Shown piece after piece: positions 1 through 8,668 of a DNA stretch of 64,000 nucleotides (its first letter is position 1; every line of letters starts with the position of its first letter). The notes under the pieces are model-generated. The model was given only the letters and a program-made list of their open reading frames with translations. It was not told the origin of the DNA and did no database searches. A program made the translations under genes and the position numbers. The stretch comes from an uncultured Polaribacter sp. (GTDB lineage: Bacteria; Bacteroidota; Bacteroidia; Flavobacteriales; Flavobacteriaceae), in the NCBI GenBank assembly GCA_943788045.1, contig CALSOT010000004.1:1-64000 (forward strand), in the 5' to 3' direction.

Positions 1-35
1 AAGGGAGGTGCTCTATCCAGCTGAGCTAAGAGCCC
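1..35 (-). tRNA. tRNA, partial (5' half, cut by window start; anticodon begins with U)
   Basis: Read on the minus strand, a 7-base acceptor strand GGGCTCT is followed by TA, a D arm GCTC-AGCTGGATA-GAGC, and the first anticodon-stem strand CCTCC with loop bases CTT. The window ends at anticodon position 34, which is U. Bacteroidota tRNA-Arg(TCT) has this kind of 5' half, but the identity cannot be read here. It heads a cluster with the next two tRNAs. Confidence 0.8.
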
Positions 36-65
36 GTAGTTTTAAAGTTGCTACGCACAACTGTG

Positions 66-140
66 TCGGGGTGGCAGGATTCGAACCTGCGACCTCCTCG
101 TCCCAAACGAGGCGCGATGACCGGGCTACGCTACACCCCG
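66..140 (-). tRNA. tRNA-Pro (anticodon TGG)
   Basis: A full cloverleaf is visible on the minus strand. The acceptor CGGGGTG (140-134) pairs with CACCCCG (73-67), with discriminator A. The anticodon stem CCTCG/CGAGG closes a TTTGGGA loop, giving anticodon TGG, and the T arm contains GGTTCGAATCC. The 3' CCA is not encoded. It lies 16 nt from the tRNA-Ser gene on the same strand, so the two are probably co-transcribed. Confidence 0.95.
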
Positions 141-156
141 AGTTACATAAAAATTG

Positions 157-240
157 CGGAGAGACAGGGACTCGAACCCTGGCGACAGTCACCCGTCGAC
201 AGATTAGCAATCTGCTCCATTACCACTCTGGCACCTCTCC
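157..240 (-). tRNA. tRNA-Ser (anticodon GCT)
   Basis: On the minus strand, acceptor GGAGAGG pairs with TCTCTCC followed by discriminator G. The anticodon stem GCAGA/TCTGT encloses TTGCTAA, giving anticodon GCT. The long extra arm (CGAC...GTCG), typical of class II serine tRNAs, and a GGTTCGAGTCC T loop are present. CCA is not encoded. It is the first gene of the tRNA cluster. Confidence 0.95.
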
Positions 241-341
241 TTTTTATTGAACTTAACAGCAATTATTTCAATTGCGAGTGCAAATATAACCTAGATTTAA
301 GTTCTAACAAACTTTTTTAAACCTTTTTTTATATTTATTTT

Positions 342-2405
342 TTACTCAGGATATTCTACTCTCAAATGATAAATATTCATCAACTTTTTCTTAATAACTT
401 TCTTTATTATTTCAATTTCTCTAAAAGTTATATTTGAATTTAAAAATTGATTATCAGCCATTTGCTTAGCAATAATTTTATCTATTAGGTTACTTACAGA
501 TAATGCCGTAGGTTTAGTTAAACTTTTTGATGCTGCCTCTGCAGAATCACACATCATTAAAATTGCTGTTTCTTTTGAAAAAGGAATTGGTCCTTGATAT
601 TGAAAACCCTTAATATCTAATTCTGTATCGGGGTTCAATTCTTTCTCTTTCATATAAAAATAATAAGTTAAATTAGTTCCGTGATGCGTTCTAATAAAAT
701 CTATAATTCTATCTGGCAACTTGTATTTTTTTGCCAACTCTATTCCTTTAATAACATGATCTGTTATAATTCTTGAACTATCTCTTGGAGATAAATCATT
801 GTGAGGGTTAACTCCTGTTGATTGATTTTCTGTAAAATACAACGGATTTAATATTTTACCTATATCATGATATAGGGCTCCAGTTCGGACTAACATAGAA
901 TTAGCTCCGATTTCATTTGCTGCTGCTTCAGCTAAATTGGCAACCTGCATAGAATGCTGAAATGTACCTGGCGCTTTTTCATTAAGCTCTCTTAAAAGCT
1001 TTGTATTTGTATTAGAAAGTTCTAATAAAGTAACATCAGAAACTAAATCAAAAATTTTCTCATAAATATAAATGATTATAATTGATAAAAATGATAATAA
1101 ACCATTTGCCGCAAAAAGCATAAAATATGTCCAATTTATCTGAGAAGCATTTCCTTCTTTTATGATTGAAAAAGCAAAATATGTTATCATATAAATCAGT
1201 GTTATTTGAGCTACTGATATAAAAAGACTTGCTCTCTTGTATAATTCTGAAACGGAGAGTATTGTTACAATACCAGCAATGATATGCAAATAAATAAACT
1301 CAAAACTATCAGGGACAATATATCCTAAAAGTAAAACAGTTAACACATGTGTAAATAATCCTAAACGGGCATCAAAAAATGCTTTTAAAACAATTGGAAG
1401 TATACTTAAGGGGACGACATATAAATAATCTAAATTTAACTTTATAACCAAAGTTTGTATAAAAATCATTGCAAATACGTTGAAAAATATAAAAGTTACT
1501 TTATTGTTGTTTTCATAAATTTCTACTCTGTATTTTTTTAAAAACAATAACAGCATTAATAGTGCAAGAGCCACTAAAATTGTGTAACCTAAAATAATCC
1601 AATTATAATGTGATTCGGTCCAAACTTGAGATTCAGATTCACTTTTTAACGAATTTAAAATCGCTAATTTTTTTCCCTCTACAAAATCACCTTTTAAAAT
1701 AATTAGTTTACCAGCCTCAACTCTGCCTTTGGTGTAAGAAATATTTTTAATTTCATTATCAATTATTTTTACTGTGTAGTCATTATCAAAAAACACATTT
1801 GGCTTAATAACTTCAGATAATAAATCAAACATTATTTTTTTACCATAAAGAGTATCTTCTTTTTCGAAATTAATCCTAATTACCTCTAATACATTTTTTG
1901 TAGTTAATAAATTTTTAAAAATAAAATCTTCAACTTCATTTCCTTTTCTTACGGCAACTATTTCATTTTTATTAGCAACTCTATCTTGACTTACTGACTC
2001 TAAAAAACCTTTACTGTATATTATATTTATAACTGTTTGACCGACTCTTGATAACCTAGAAATTTGATCTAGGTTTAAAGAATCTGACTTTTGTAACAAA
2101 GAAACCCTCTTCTTATAAACCTCATTAACACTTTTTTCAATATCAAAATCATATAAAAAATATAACTTAGAATTTACATCAATTTCTTTTTTTTCGATAA
2201 CAATTTCTTCATCTGTTTTCTGAATAGCAAAATCAAAAGGGGCGTATAAATTATCATATTTCCACAACTGACCATTATTAAAGTCATATTTAAATTGCCC
2301 TCCTTTAGGAAACAAATAAACAACTGAAATAGTCGTGATTAAAAACAAAATCACCTTGTAAATAATGGTATTGTTTTGGTACAATTTATTAAATAGATTA
2401 CTCAT
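342..2405 (-). CDS. 7TM receptor with intracellular HD hydrolase (PgpH/YqfF-like phosphodiesterase)
   Basis: This is a 687-residue inner-membrane phosphohydrolase. An N-terminal membrane anchor (about 14-31) is followed by an extracytoplasmic region (about 50-265), then a block of hydrophobic helices (about 268-450). A cytoplasmic HD domain follows, with His484, the HD pair His513-Asp514 in ALYHDIGK, and His574-His575. Members of this family in Firmicutes (PgpH) hydrolyse c-di-AMP; whether this protein does is inferred. The gene is monocistronic and has a TAnnTTTG promoter about 20 nt upstream. Its stop lies about 100 bp from the tRNA cluster. Confidence 0.9.
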   Translation of the reverse strand: MSNLFNKLYQNNTIIYKVILFLITTISVVYLFPKGGQFKYDFNNGQLWKYDNLYAPFDFAIQKTDEEIVIEKKEIDVNSKLYFLYDFDIEKSVNEVYKKRVSLLQKSDSLNLDQISRLSRVGQTVINIIYSKGFLESVSQDRVANKNEIVAVRKGNEVEDFIFKNLLTTKNVLEVIRINFEKEDTLYGKKIMFDLLSEVIKPNVFFDNDYTVKIIDNEIKNISYTKGRVEAGKLIILKGDFVEGKKLAILNSLKSESESQVWTESHYNWIILGYTILVALALLMLLLFLKKYRVEIYENNNKVTFIFFNVFAMIFIQTLVIKLNLDYLYVVPLSILPIVLKAFFDARLGLFTHVLTVLLLGYIVPDSFEFIYLHIIAGIVTILSVSELYKRASLFISVAQITLIYMITYFAFSIIKEGNASQINWTYFMLFAANGLLSFLSIIIIYIYEKIFDLVSDVTLLELSNTNTKLLRELNEKAPGTFQHSMQVANLAEAAANEIGANSMLVRTGALYHDIGKILNPLYFTENQSTGVNPHNDLSPRDSSRIITDHVIKGIELAKKYKLPDRIIDFIRTHHGTNLTYYFYMKEKELNPDTELDIKGFQYQGPIPFSKETAILMMCDSAEAASKSLTKPTALSVSNLIDKIIAKQMADNQFLNSNITFREIEIIKKVIKKKLMNIYHLRVEYPE

Positions 2406-2424
2406 AGACTTTATCTTCTAATAA

Positions 2425-2453
2425 CAAACTTACCATAAAATATTCAAGGTCAA
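2425..2453 (-). promoter_or_regulatory. Promoter for the 7TM-HD gene (Bacteroidota -33/-7)
   Basis: On the minus strand, TTG (2453-2451) lies 18 nt before TAAGTTTG (2432-2425), matching the Bacteroidota TTG-N-TAnnTTTG promoter. The ATG at 2405 is 19 nt further on, so the 5' UTR would be short. Confidence 0.55.
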
Positions 2454-2537
2454 AAATTCAAGTAGAATAATAAAACTTAAATTGATTTAAAATAGTTAAT
2501 TTAGCACAACAAATTTTAGAAAAAGTAAAATACATTT

Positions 2538-3713
2538 ATGAAAGAAGTTGTAATTGTTTCTGTAGCAAGGACTCCTATTGGAAGATTTATGGGTAGTTTA
2601 TCTACAATTCCAGCTCCTCAACTCGGAGCTATTGCCATAAAAGGCGCTTTAAACAAAATAAATTTAGAACCAAATTTGGTTGAGGAAGTTTTTATGGGTA
2701 ATGTTGTTTCTGCTGGTTTAGGTCAAGCTCCAGCAAAACAAGCAGCAATATTTGCTGGAATTCCAAATACGGTTCCTTGTACAACTGTAAATAAAGTATG
2801 TGCTTCTGGGATGAAATCTATCATGTTAGCCGCTCAAACAATTTCTCTTGGAGATGCAGATATTGTTATTGCTGGCGGTATGGAAAATATGAGTTCTATT
2901 CCTCATTATCAAAATGCAAGAAAAGGCTCAAAATTTGGATCAATAACCATGGAAGATGGTTTACAAAAGGATGGTTTAGTAGATGCTTATGAGAGCGAAC
3001 CTATGGGTGTTTATGCAGATGCTTGTGCCAATGAATATAATTTTTCAAGAGAAGAACAAGACAAATTTGCCATTCAATCTTACAATCGTTCTGCACAAGC
3101 TTGGAGTAAGGGAAAGTTTGACGATGAAATTGTACCCGTAGAAATCCCACAAAGACGTGGAGAACCTATTATTTTCTCTGAAGATGAAGAGTATAAAAAT
3201 GTAAAAATAGAGAAAATCCCTGCTTTAAGAGCTGCTTTTACAAAAGAAGGAACTGTTACTGCTGCAAATGCTTCCACGATTAATGATGGTGGAGCTGCAT
3301 TAGTTTTAATGTCTGCGGAAAAAGCAAAAGAATTAAATATAACTCCAATTGCAAAAATAAAGAGTTTTGCTGATGCTGCTCATGAACCAGAATGGTTTAC
3401 AACTGCACCTGCCAAGGCATTACCAAAAGCTTTAGCAAAAGCAAATATATCTATAGGTGATGTGGATTATTTTGAATTAAACGAAGCCTTTTCTATTGTT
3501 GGTTTGGCAAATATGAAAATTTTAGGGCTTACTGACGATAAAGTAAATGTCAATGGTGGCGCCGTTTCTTTAGGACACCCTTTAGGTGTCTCTGGAGCAA
3601 GAATTGTGATTGCTTTAACTTCTATTTTAAAGCAAAATAATGCTAAAATTGGAGCGGCGGCTATTTGTAATGGTGGTGGTGGTGCAAGCGCACTCGTTTT
3701 AGAAAGAATTTAA
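2538..3713 (+). CDS. Acetyl-CoA C-acetyltransferase (thiolase)
   Basis: This 391-residue protein is a standard-length biosynthetic or degradative thiolase joining two acetyl-CoA to acetoacetyl-CoA, or the reverse. The catalytic triad is clear: nucleophile Cys88 in NKVCASGMKS, His347 in GHPLGVSGAR, and Cys377 in CNGGGGA near the C terminus. The NEAF motif that helps form the active site is also present. The protein is cytoplasmic. It sits 29 nt before the NlpC/P60 gene on the same strand, so the pair may be co-transcribed, although no functional link is evident. Sequence alone does not separate the acetyl-specific from the longer-chain forms. Confidence 0.92.
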   Translation: MKEVVIVSVARTPIGRFMGSLSTIPAPQLGAIAIKGALNKINLEPNLVEEVFMGNVVSAGLGQAPAKQAAIFAGIPNTVPCTTVNKVCASGMKSIMLAAQTISLGDADIVIAGGMENMSSIPHYQNARKGSKFGSITMEDGLQKDGLVDAYESEPMGVYADACANEYNFSREEQDKFAIQSYNRSAQAWSKGKFDDEIVPVEIPQRRGEPIIFSEDEEYKNVKIEKIPALRAAFTKEGTVTAANASTINDGGAALVLMSAEKAKELNITPIAKIKSFADAAHEPEWFTTAPAKALPKALAKANISIGDVDYFELNEAFSIVGLANMKILGLTDDKVNVNGGAVSLGHPLGVSGARIVIALTSILKQNNAKIGAAAICNGGGGASALVLERI

Positions 3714-3742
3714 TTTTATTAATAAAAACAAGATCGAATTTT

Positions 3743-4519
3743 ATGCTTTATGGCATTTGTAATTTAAGTATTGTTGCCTTAAGAGCAGCAACTTCTGACA
3801 CATCAGAGATGGTAAATCAGGTTTTGTTTGGTGAAACTTTTGAGGTTATTGAAAAAGAAAAAGAATGGAGTAAAATTCGTTTAACTTTTGATAACTCCGA
3901 AGGCTTTATTGATAATAAGCAATATATAAATATTACAGAAAATTTCTTTTCAAAATTAAAATCTGAAAAACAATATTTTTCTGGAGAGATTATTGATTTT
4001 GTTACGAATGATAAAAACGAATTAACAACAATTCCTTTAGGCTCTAATTTACCTTTTTACAACAATGGTAATCTACAAATTACACCAGAAAAAAAATATG
4101 TTTACGAGGGCACAGTATTATCAAAGCAGAAATCTAAAAAAGAAATTTTGCAAATTGCCTTTACATATTTGAATACTCCTTTTTTATGGGGAGGGAAAAC
4201 TCCTTTTGGTGTTGATTGTTCCGGCTTTACACAAATGGCCTATAAACTATGTGGACATCATCTTTTTAGAGATGCAAAACAGCAAGCTACACAAGGTAAA
4301 GTTTTAAGCTTTATAGAAGAAAGCGAGCCCGGTGATTTAGCTTTTTTTGATAATGAGGAAGGTGAAATTATTCATGTAGGAATCATTTTAAATGATTACC
4401 ATATTATACACTGCCATGGTAAAGTAAGAATTGACACCTTAGATCACAGTGGTATCTTTAATAAAGATATACAAAAGCACACCCATAAATTGAGAATTAT
4501 AAAAAGAATTATTGAATAA
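3743..4519 (+). CDS. C40 family peptidase (NlpC/P60 with N-terminal SH3-like region)
   Basis: This 258-residue protein is likely a cell-wall D,L-endopeptidase. The N-terminal 120 residues look like bacterial SH3 modules (an opening stretch with ICNLSIVALR, then a second beta-rich segment). The C-terminal NlpC/P60 domain has nucleophile Cys159 in GVDCSGF, His211 in IHVGI, and a third polar residue probably at His223. No signal peptide is visible from this start, and no better upstream start exists, which is typical of this flavobacterial subfamily. A bidirectional terminator separates it from the convergent TPR gene. Confidence 0.88.
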   Translation: MLYGICNLSIVALRAATSDTSEMVNQVLFGETFEVIEKEKEWSKIRLTFDNSEGFIDNKQYINITENFFSKLKSEKQYFSGEIIDFVTNDKNELTTIPLGSNLPFYNNGNLQITPEKKYVYEGTVLSKQKSKKEILQIAFTYLNTPFLWGGKTPFGVDCSGFTQMAYKLCGHHLFRDAKQQATQGKVLSFIEESEPGDLAFFDNEEGEIIHVGIILNDYHIIHCHGKVRIDTLDHSGIFNKDIQKHTHKLRIIKRIIE

Positions 4520-4541
4520 TATCTCTTAAATATAAGAAATA

Positions 4542-4581
4542 AAAAAACCGAGAATTTTTAAAATAAAATCTCGGTTTTTTT
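4542..4581. terminator. Bidirectional rho-independent terminator
   Basis: A perfect 12-bp stem AAAAAACCGAGA / TCTCGGTTTTTT (4542-4553 with 4569-4580) lies between the convergent NlpC/P60 and TPR genes. It carries A and T tracts on both sides and can therefore serve both strands. Confidence 0.85.
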
Positions 4582-4596
4582 ACGCGATATAAACAC

Positions 4597-5844
4597 TTAT
4601 TGTTTACTTCTCATTTCTTTATAAATAGGTCTTAAAGCATCTGCCTTATCATTTATTTCAAGGATATCATAAAGATTTAAAAGAGCTCTTACAGACTCTA
4701 TAGATCTATCTAAACTATCTGCTTTTTCTAAAGACGGTAGTGCTTTTCTATATAATTCTTTCTGTTTAATCTCCAATTCTTCATACTTCTTGTAATTATT
4801 CAGATTTTCATTCATTTTATCTATAATTGCCTTTTCTTCAGACATTATAGCTACATGTAAATTCATATAAGCATCAGCATAATCAGGTTTTAACTCAATT
4901 GCTTTATTATAAAATTCAACTGCTTCTTTAAATTTATTCTCATTGGCATTAACTACCCCTAAATTAAAAAATAATGTTGGGTTCGTAGGGTTTAATTTTA
5001 CAGCTTCTTCCATGAGCTCACCAAATTTTTCCATTTTATCAAGCTTAATATACATATCAGCTTGACTTAAAATTAAGTTTAAATTTTTTGGATCTGATTT
5101 TCTTGCTTCTTCTAAAGCCGCAATCGCTAATTCTGGTTTACCTTGAGTTACATAAATATACCCTATATTTTTAATAATATCAGGTTGTTTAGATTTAGAG
5201 ACTTTTTCGGTTGGATTAATGTATTGACCAAACTTAACCATAGTATTTCTATTCGACTTACTTCCCAAGTTCTCTTCCACTCCCGTTGCTTTATTTACGG
5301 CTAAATATTGAGTAGCTATTCCAGTATATCCTATATCTTTTAATTCATCATAATACTGCAAAGAAACGTCATAATCCTTTGCTAAAGATGCACTCACTGC
5401 TGCATTATATAAAAATGAAGTATCCTTAGGACTTAACCTGTAGGTCAAAGAAAAATTATCTGCAGCACTTTTGTAACTCTTGTCACCGTATTGCGCAATT
5501 GCTTTTTTAGAAACAAATTGAATAAGTTCACCCAGTTTAGGTTTAGCCAACTTTGTGTACTTATATTTCCCTTGTTCTTTTTCAAAAGCGAATAAATCGT
5601 TGTAAGCATCTGCTGCTTTTTTAACATCAGACTTACCATAGGCAGATCCCTTTAAATAATAATACTTTGCTTTTAACTTCGGATCCATTGAATTTTCACT
5701 AGACTCCAGAGTAGCAATAGTTGCTATAGCTTCTTTAGACTGACCTTTCTTTATAGCTTTCTCAACTAATTTAAGTTCATTTTTTTGCGCAAATGAAGCT
5801 ATAGAAAATAAGCCTACAGTTAACGCTAATATTTGGTTTTTCAT
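4597..5844 (-). CDS. Secreted TPR-repeat protein
   Basis: The protein has a clear signal peptide when started at 5844 (MKNQILALTVGLFSIASFAQ). The frame is open 18 codons further upstream, but that longer form would overlap gyrA and bury the signal peptide, so the inner start is preferred. The mature part is alpha-helical with tetratricopeptide repeats; the clearest run near residues 280-340 (of the 415-residue form) contains NPTNPTLFFNLGVV and KPDYADAYMNL. It is probably periplasmic and acts as a protein-interaction scaffold. It starts 22 nt after the gyrA stop on the same strand and is likely co-transcribed, an arrangement I recall as common in Flavobacteriaceae. Confidence 0.85.
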   Translation of the reverse strand: MKNQILALTVGLFSIASFAQKNELKLVEKAIKKGQSKEAIATIATLESSENSMDPKLKAKYYYLKGSAYGKSDVKKAADAYNDLFAFEKEQGKYKYTKLAKPKLGELIQFVSKKAIAQYGDKSYKSAADNFSLTYRLSPKDTSFLYNAAVSASLAKDYDVSLQYYDELKDIGYTGIATQYLAVNKATGVEENLGSKSNRNTMVKFGQYINPTEKVSKSKQPDIIKNIGYIYVTQGKPELAIAALEEARKSDPKNLNLILSQADMYIKLDKMEKFGELMEEAVKLNPTNPTLFFNLGVVNANENKFKEAVEFYNKAIELKPDYADAYMNLHVAIMSEEKAIIDKMNENLNNYKKYEELEIKQKELYRKALPSLEKADSLDRSIESVRALLNLYDILEINDKADALRPIYKEMRSKQ

Positions 5845-5866
5845 TTTACTATTTGTTAATTTATTG

Positions 5867-8398
5867 TTACTCTTGATTTTCATTTGAATTATTTTCAATT
5901 TCTGTGCCTTTTTCTAAATTCTCAATATTTTCTTTAGAATCTTCTTCTTCAACTACTTCTTCATCATGCATTACTTTAGCCACTGCAGCAATACTATCAG
6001 AATCTTTAATATTTATTAAACGAACGCCTTGTGTTGCACGTCCCATTACTCTTAAGTCTTCAACAGCCATTCTGATAGTTAATCCAGATTTATTAATTAT
6101 CATTAAGTCATTAGAATCATCCACATTCTTAATCGCTACTAAACCACCTGTTTTTTCAGAAATATTTAAAGTTTTAACCCCTTTACCTCCTCTATTGGTA
6201 ATTCTATAGTCTTCTAATTTAGAACGTTTTCCATATCCTTTTTCAGAAACAACAAGAATATTACTTTCCATATCATTAACAGCCACCATACCTATTACCT
6301 CATCATTTTCATGCTGTAATGTAATACCTCGAACTCCTGAAGCAGTTCGGCCCATTGGGCGTGTTTTAGCTTCTTCGAAACGAATTGATTTACCTGATTT
6401 TAAAGCTAACATTACTTGACTATCTCCTGTTGTTAATTTGGCTTCTAATAATTCATCACCTTCCTTTATAGTAATTGCATTAATACCATTTGTTCGTGGA
6501 CGTGAATATTGTTCTAAAGAAGTCTTTTTAACTTGACCCTTTTTAGTTGCCATAATAACATAATGACTATTAATGTATTCTTCGTCTTTTAAATCTTGTG
6601 TTACTAAAAATGCTTTAACTTTATCATCTTGCTCAATATTGATTAAGTTTTGCATTGCTCTACCCTTGGTGTTTTTACCACCTTCAGGAATTTCATAAAC
6701 ACGCATCCAGAATACTTTTCCTTTTTGGGTAAAGAACATCATATATTGATGGTTTGTACCCACAAATAAGTGCTCTAAGAAATCTTCATTTCTCGTAGTT
6801 GCTCCTTTTTGTCCTCGTCCTCCTCTATTTTGAACTTTATACTCTTCAAGATTTGTGCGCTTTAAATAACCAGCATTCGAAATAGTAACCACAACTTTCG
6901 TATCAGGTATCATATCTTCAATGCTCATATCTCCACCAGCATATTCTATTACAGATCTTCGGTCATCACCATATTTATCTCTAATATGAAGTAATTCTGC
7001 TTTTATTATTTCATAACGTCTTGGTTCATTTGCAAGAATATCTTTTAAATCGGTAATTGTTAACATAATTGCGTCGAACTCTGCACGTAATTTATCTTGC
7101 TCTAATCCTGTTAATTGACGCAAACGCATTTCTACAATTGCTTTTGCTTGAATATCAGACAAAGCAAATCGCTCAATCAAACTTTCTCTTGCTTCATCTG
7201 CATTTTTAGAAGCTCTAATCATTTTTATTACTTCGTCAATATTATCAGAGGCAATAATTAATCCCTCTAAAATATGAGCTCTTGCCTCTGCTTTCTTTAA
7301 ATCGAACTCTGTTCTACGAACAACAATTTCGTGTCTATGTTCAACAAAATAATGAATTAGCTGTTTTAAATTTAATTGTTCTGGTCTTCCTTTTACTAAG
7401 GCAATATTGTTTACACTAAAAGAAGTTTGTAATTGTGTATATTTAAATAGTTTATTTAAAACGATATTAGAAATTGCATCACGTTTTAAAACGTATACAA
7501 TGCGCATTCCGTTCCTATCAGATTCATCTCTAATATTAGAAATACCTTCTATTTTTTTGTCATTAACTAGTTCAGCAGTTTTTTTTATCATTTCTGCTTT
7601 ATTCACTTGATAAGGAATCTCTGTAACAACAATACACTCACGTCCTTTTACTTCCTCGATAACAGCTTTAGCTCGCATTACAATGCGTCCTCGACCTGTG
7701 TGAAAAGCATCTTTTACACCATCGTAACCATATATAATTCCACCTGTAGGAAAATCTGGTGCTTTTATATGCTGCATTAACTCATCAATCTCAATATCTC
7801 GATTATCAATATAGGCCATCGTACCATTAATAACTTCGGTTAAGTTATGTGGTGCCATATTGGTAGCCATACCCACAGCAATACCTGAAGCTCCGTTAAC
7901 TAATAAATTAGGAATACGAGTAGGTAAAACCGTTGGTTCTTGCAAAGTATCATCAAAATTTAAACGATGATCTACAGTGTCCTTTTCAATATCAGCTAAC
8001 ATATCTTCCGATATCTTTTGCATTCTAACCTCAGTATAACGCATTGCTGCTGGCGAATCTCCATCAACAGAACCAAAATTCCCTTGACCATCAACCATCA
8101 TATAACGTACACTCCAGTGTTGCGCCATTCTAACCATTGAATCATATACAGAAGTATCACCATGTGGATGAAACTTACCTAAAACTTCTCCAACAATTCT
8201 TGCTGACTTTTTATAAGACCCAGTAGCTTTAATTCCTAACTCGTGCATACCAAATAAAACCCTTCTATGAACGGGCTTTAACCCATCTCTTACATCTGGT
8301 AATGCTCTAGAAACAATAACTGACATCGAGTAATCGATGTAAGCAGCTTTCATTTGCTCTTCAATGTTAATCGGAATTAACTTTTCTCCGTCTGCCAT
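5867..8398 (-). CDS. gyrA: DNA gyrase subunit A
   Basis: This 843-residue protein is the strand-cutting subunit of DNA gyrase. The N-terminal breakage-reunion domain has the catalytic Tyr121 in [10 protein letters not shown]. The quinolone-determining region reads [10 protein letters not shown], with Thr82 and Asp86 at the positions equivalent to E. coli Ser83 and Asp87. The C-terminal beta-pinwheel contains a GyrA-box-like [10 protein letters not shown] that wraps DNA. The protein ends in a very acidic tail (about 30 residues, many Glu/Asp/Asn), common for GyrA. The gene is divergent from clpC across 270 bp. Confidence 0.98.
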   Translation of the reverse strand: MADGEKLIPINIEEQMKAAYIDYSMSVIVSRALPDVRDGLKPVHRRVLFGMHELGIKATGSYKKSARIVGEVLGKFHPHGDTSVYDSMVRMAQHWSVRYMMVDGQGNFGSVDGDSPAAMRYTEVRMQKISEDMLADIEKDTVDHRLNFDDTLQEPTVLPTRIPNLLVNGASGIAVGMATNMAPHNLTEVINGTMAYIDNRDIEIDELMQHIKAPDFPTGGIIYGYDGVKDAFHTGRGRIVMRAKAVIEEVKGRECIVVTEIPYQVNKAEMIKKTAELVNDKKIEGISNIRDESDRNGMRIVYVLKRDAISNIVLNKLFKYTQLQTSFSVNNIALVKGRPEQLNLKQLIHYFVEHRHEIVVRRTEFDLKKAEARAHILEGLIIASDNIDEVIKMIRASKNADEARESLIERFALSDIQAKAIVEMRLRQLTGLEQDKLRAEFDAIMLTITDLKDILANEPRRYEIIKAELLHIRDKYGDDRRSVIEYAGGDMSIEDMIPDTKVVVTISNAGYLKRTNLEEYKVQNRGGRGQKGATTRNEDFLEHLFVGTNHQYMMFFTQKGKVFWMRVYEIPEGGKNTKGRAMQNLINIEQDDKVKAFLVTQDLKDEEYINSHYVIMATKKGQVKKTSLEQYSRPRTNGINAITIKEGDELLEAKLTTGDSQVMLALKSGKSIRFEEAKTRPMGRTASGVRGITLQHENDEVIGMVAVNDMESNILVVSEKGYGKRSKLEDYRITNRGGKGVKTLNISEKTGGLVAIKNVDDSNDLMIINKSGLTIRMAVEDLRVMGRATQGVRLINIKDSDSIAAVAKVMHDEEVVEEEDSKENIENLEKGTEIENNSNENQE

Positions 8399-8590
8399 AT
8401 ATATATTTGATTAATTTTAGTCATTTTTTAAAAACAAGGCAAGATACTATTTCTTATATTACCTGCAAAGATTTTAACCTCTGTAATTGAGTAGAGTTAT
8501 CAACATTTTTTCATAATTTTTAACACTTTTTTATTTGCTTTATTTATAATAGTTTTTTAACTTGGTTACTCGGTTAATATGTCAATATTT

Positions 8591-8640
8591 TGCCATTGGC
8601 ATATTTTTTGCCCTTATCAATAAAAAAATAAGTAAATTTA
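8591..8640 (+). promoter_or_regulatory. Candidate clpC control region (dyad plus weak promoter)
   Basis: An 11-bp perfect dyad TGCCATTGGCA (8591-8601) lies just upstream of TTG (8608-8610), a 22-nt gap, and TAAATTTA (8633-8640), a one-mismatch -7 box. The clpC ATG is at 8669. The arrangement is suggestive of an operator upstream of a promoter. It does not resemble CIRCE or a CtsR site. Confidence 0.3.
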
Positions 8641-8668
8641 CAAAACCTCAATTATAGACATAAAAAAT

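Noticed and set aside
8..320. Three short ORFs on both strands over the first 320 bases
   Set aside because: They lie across the tRNA genes and their products read as translated tRNA sequence; no coding support.
5904..6209. 101-codon ORF antisense to the 3' end of gyrA
   Set aside because: Shadow of gyrA codon structure; no start context or known family.
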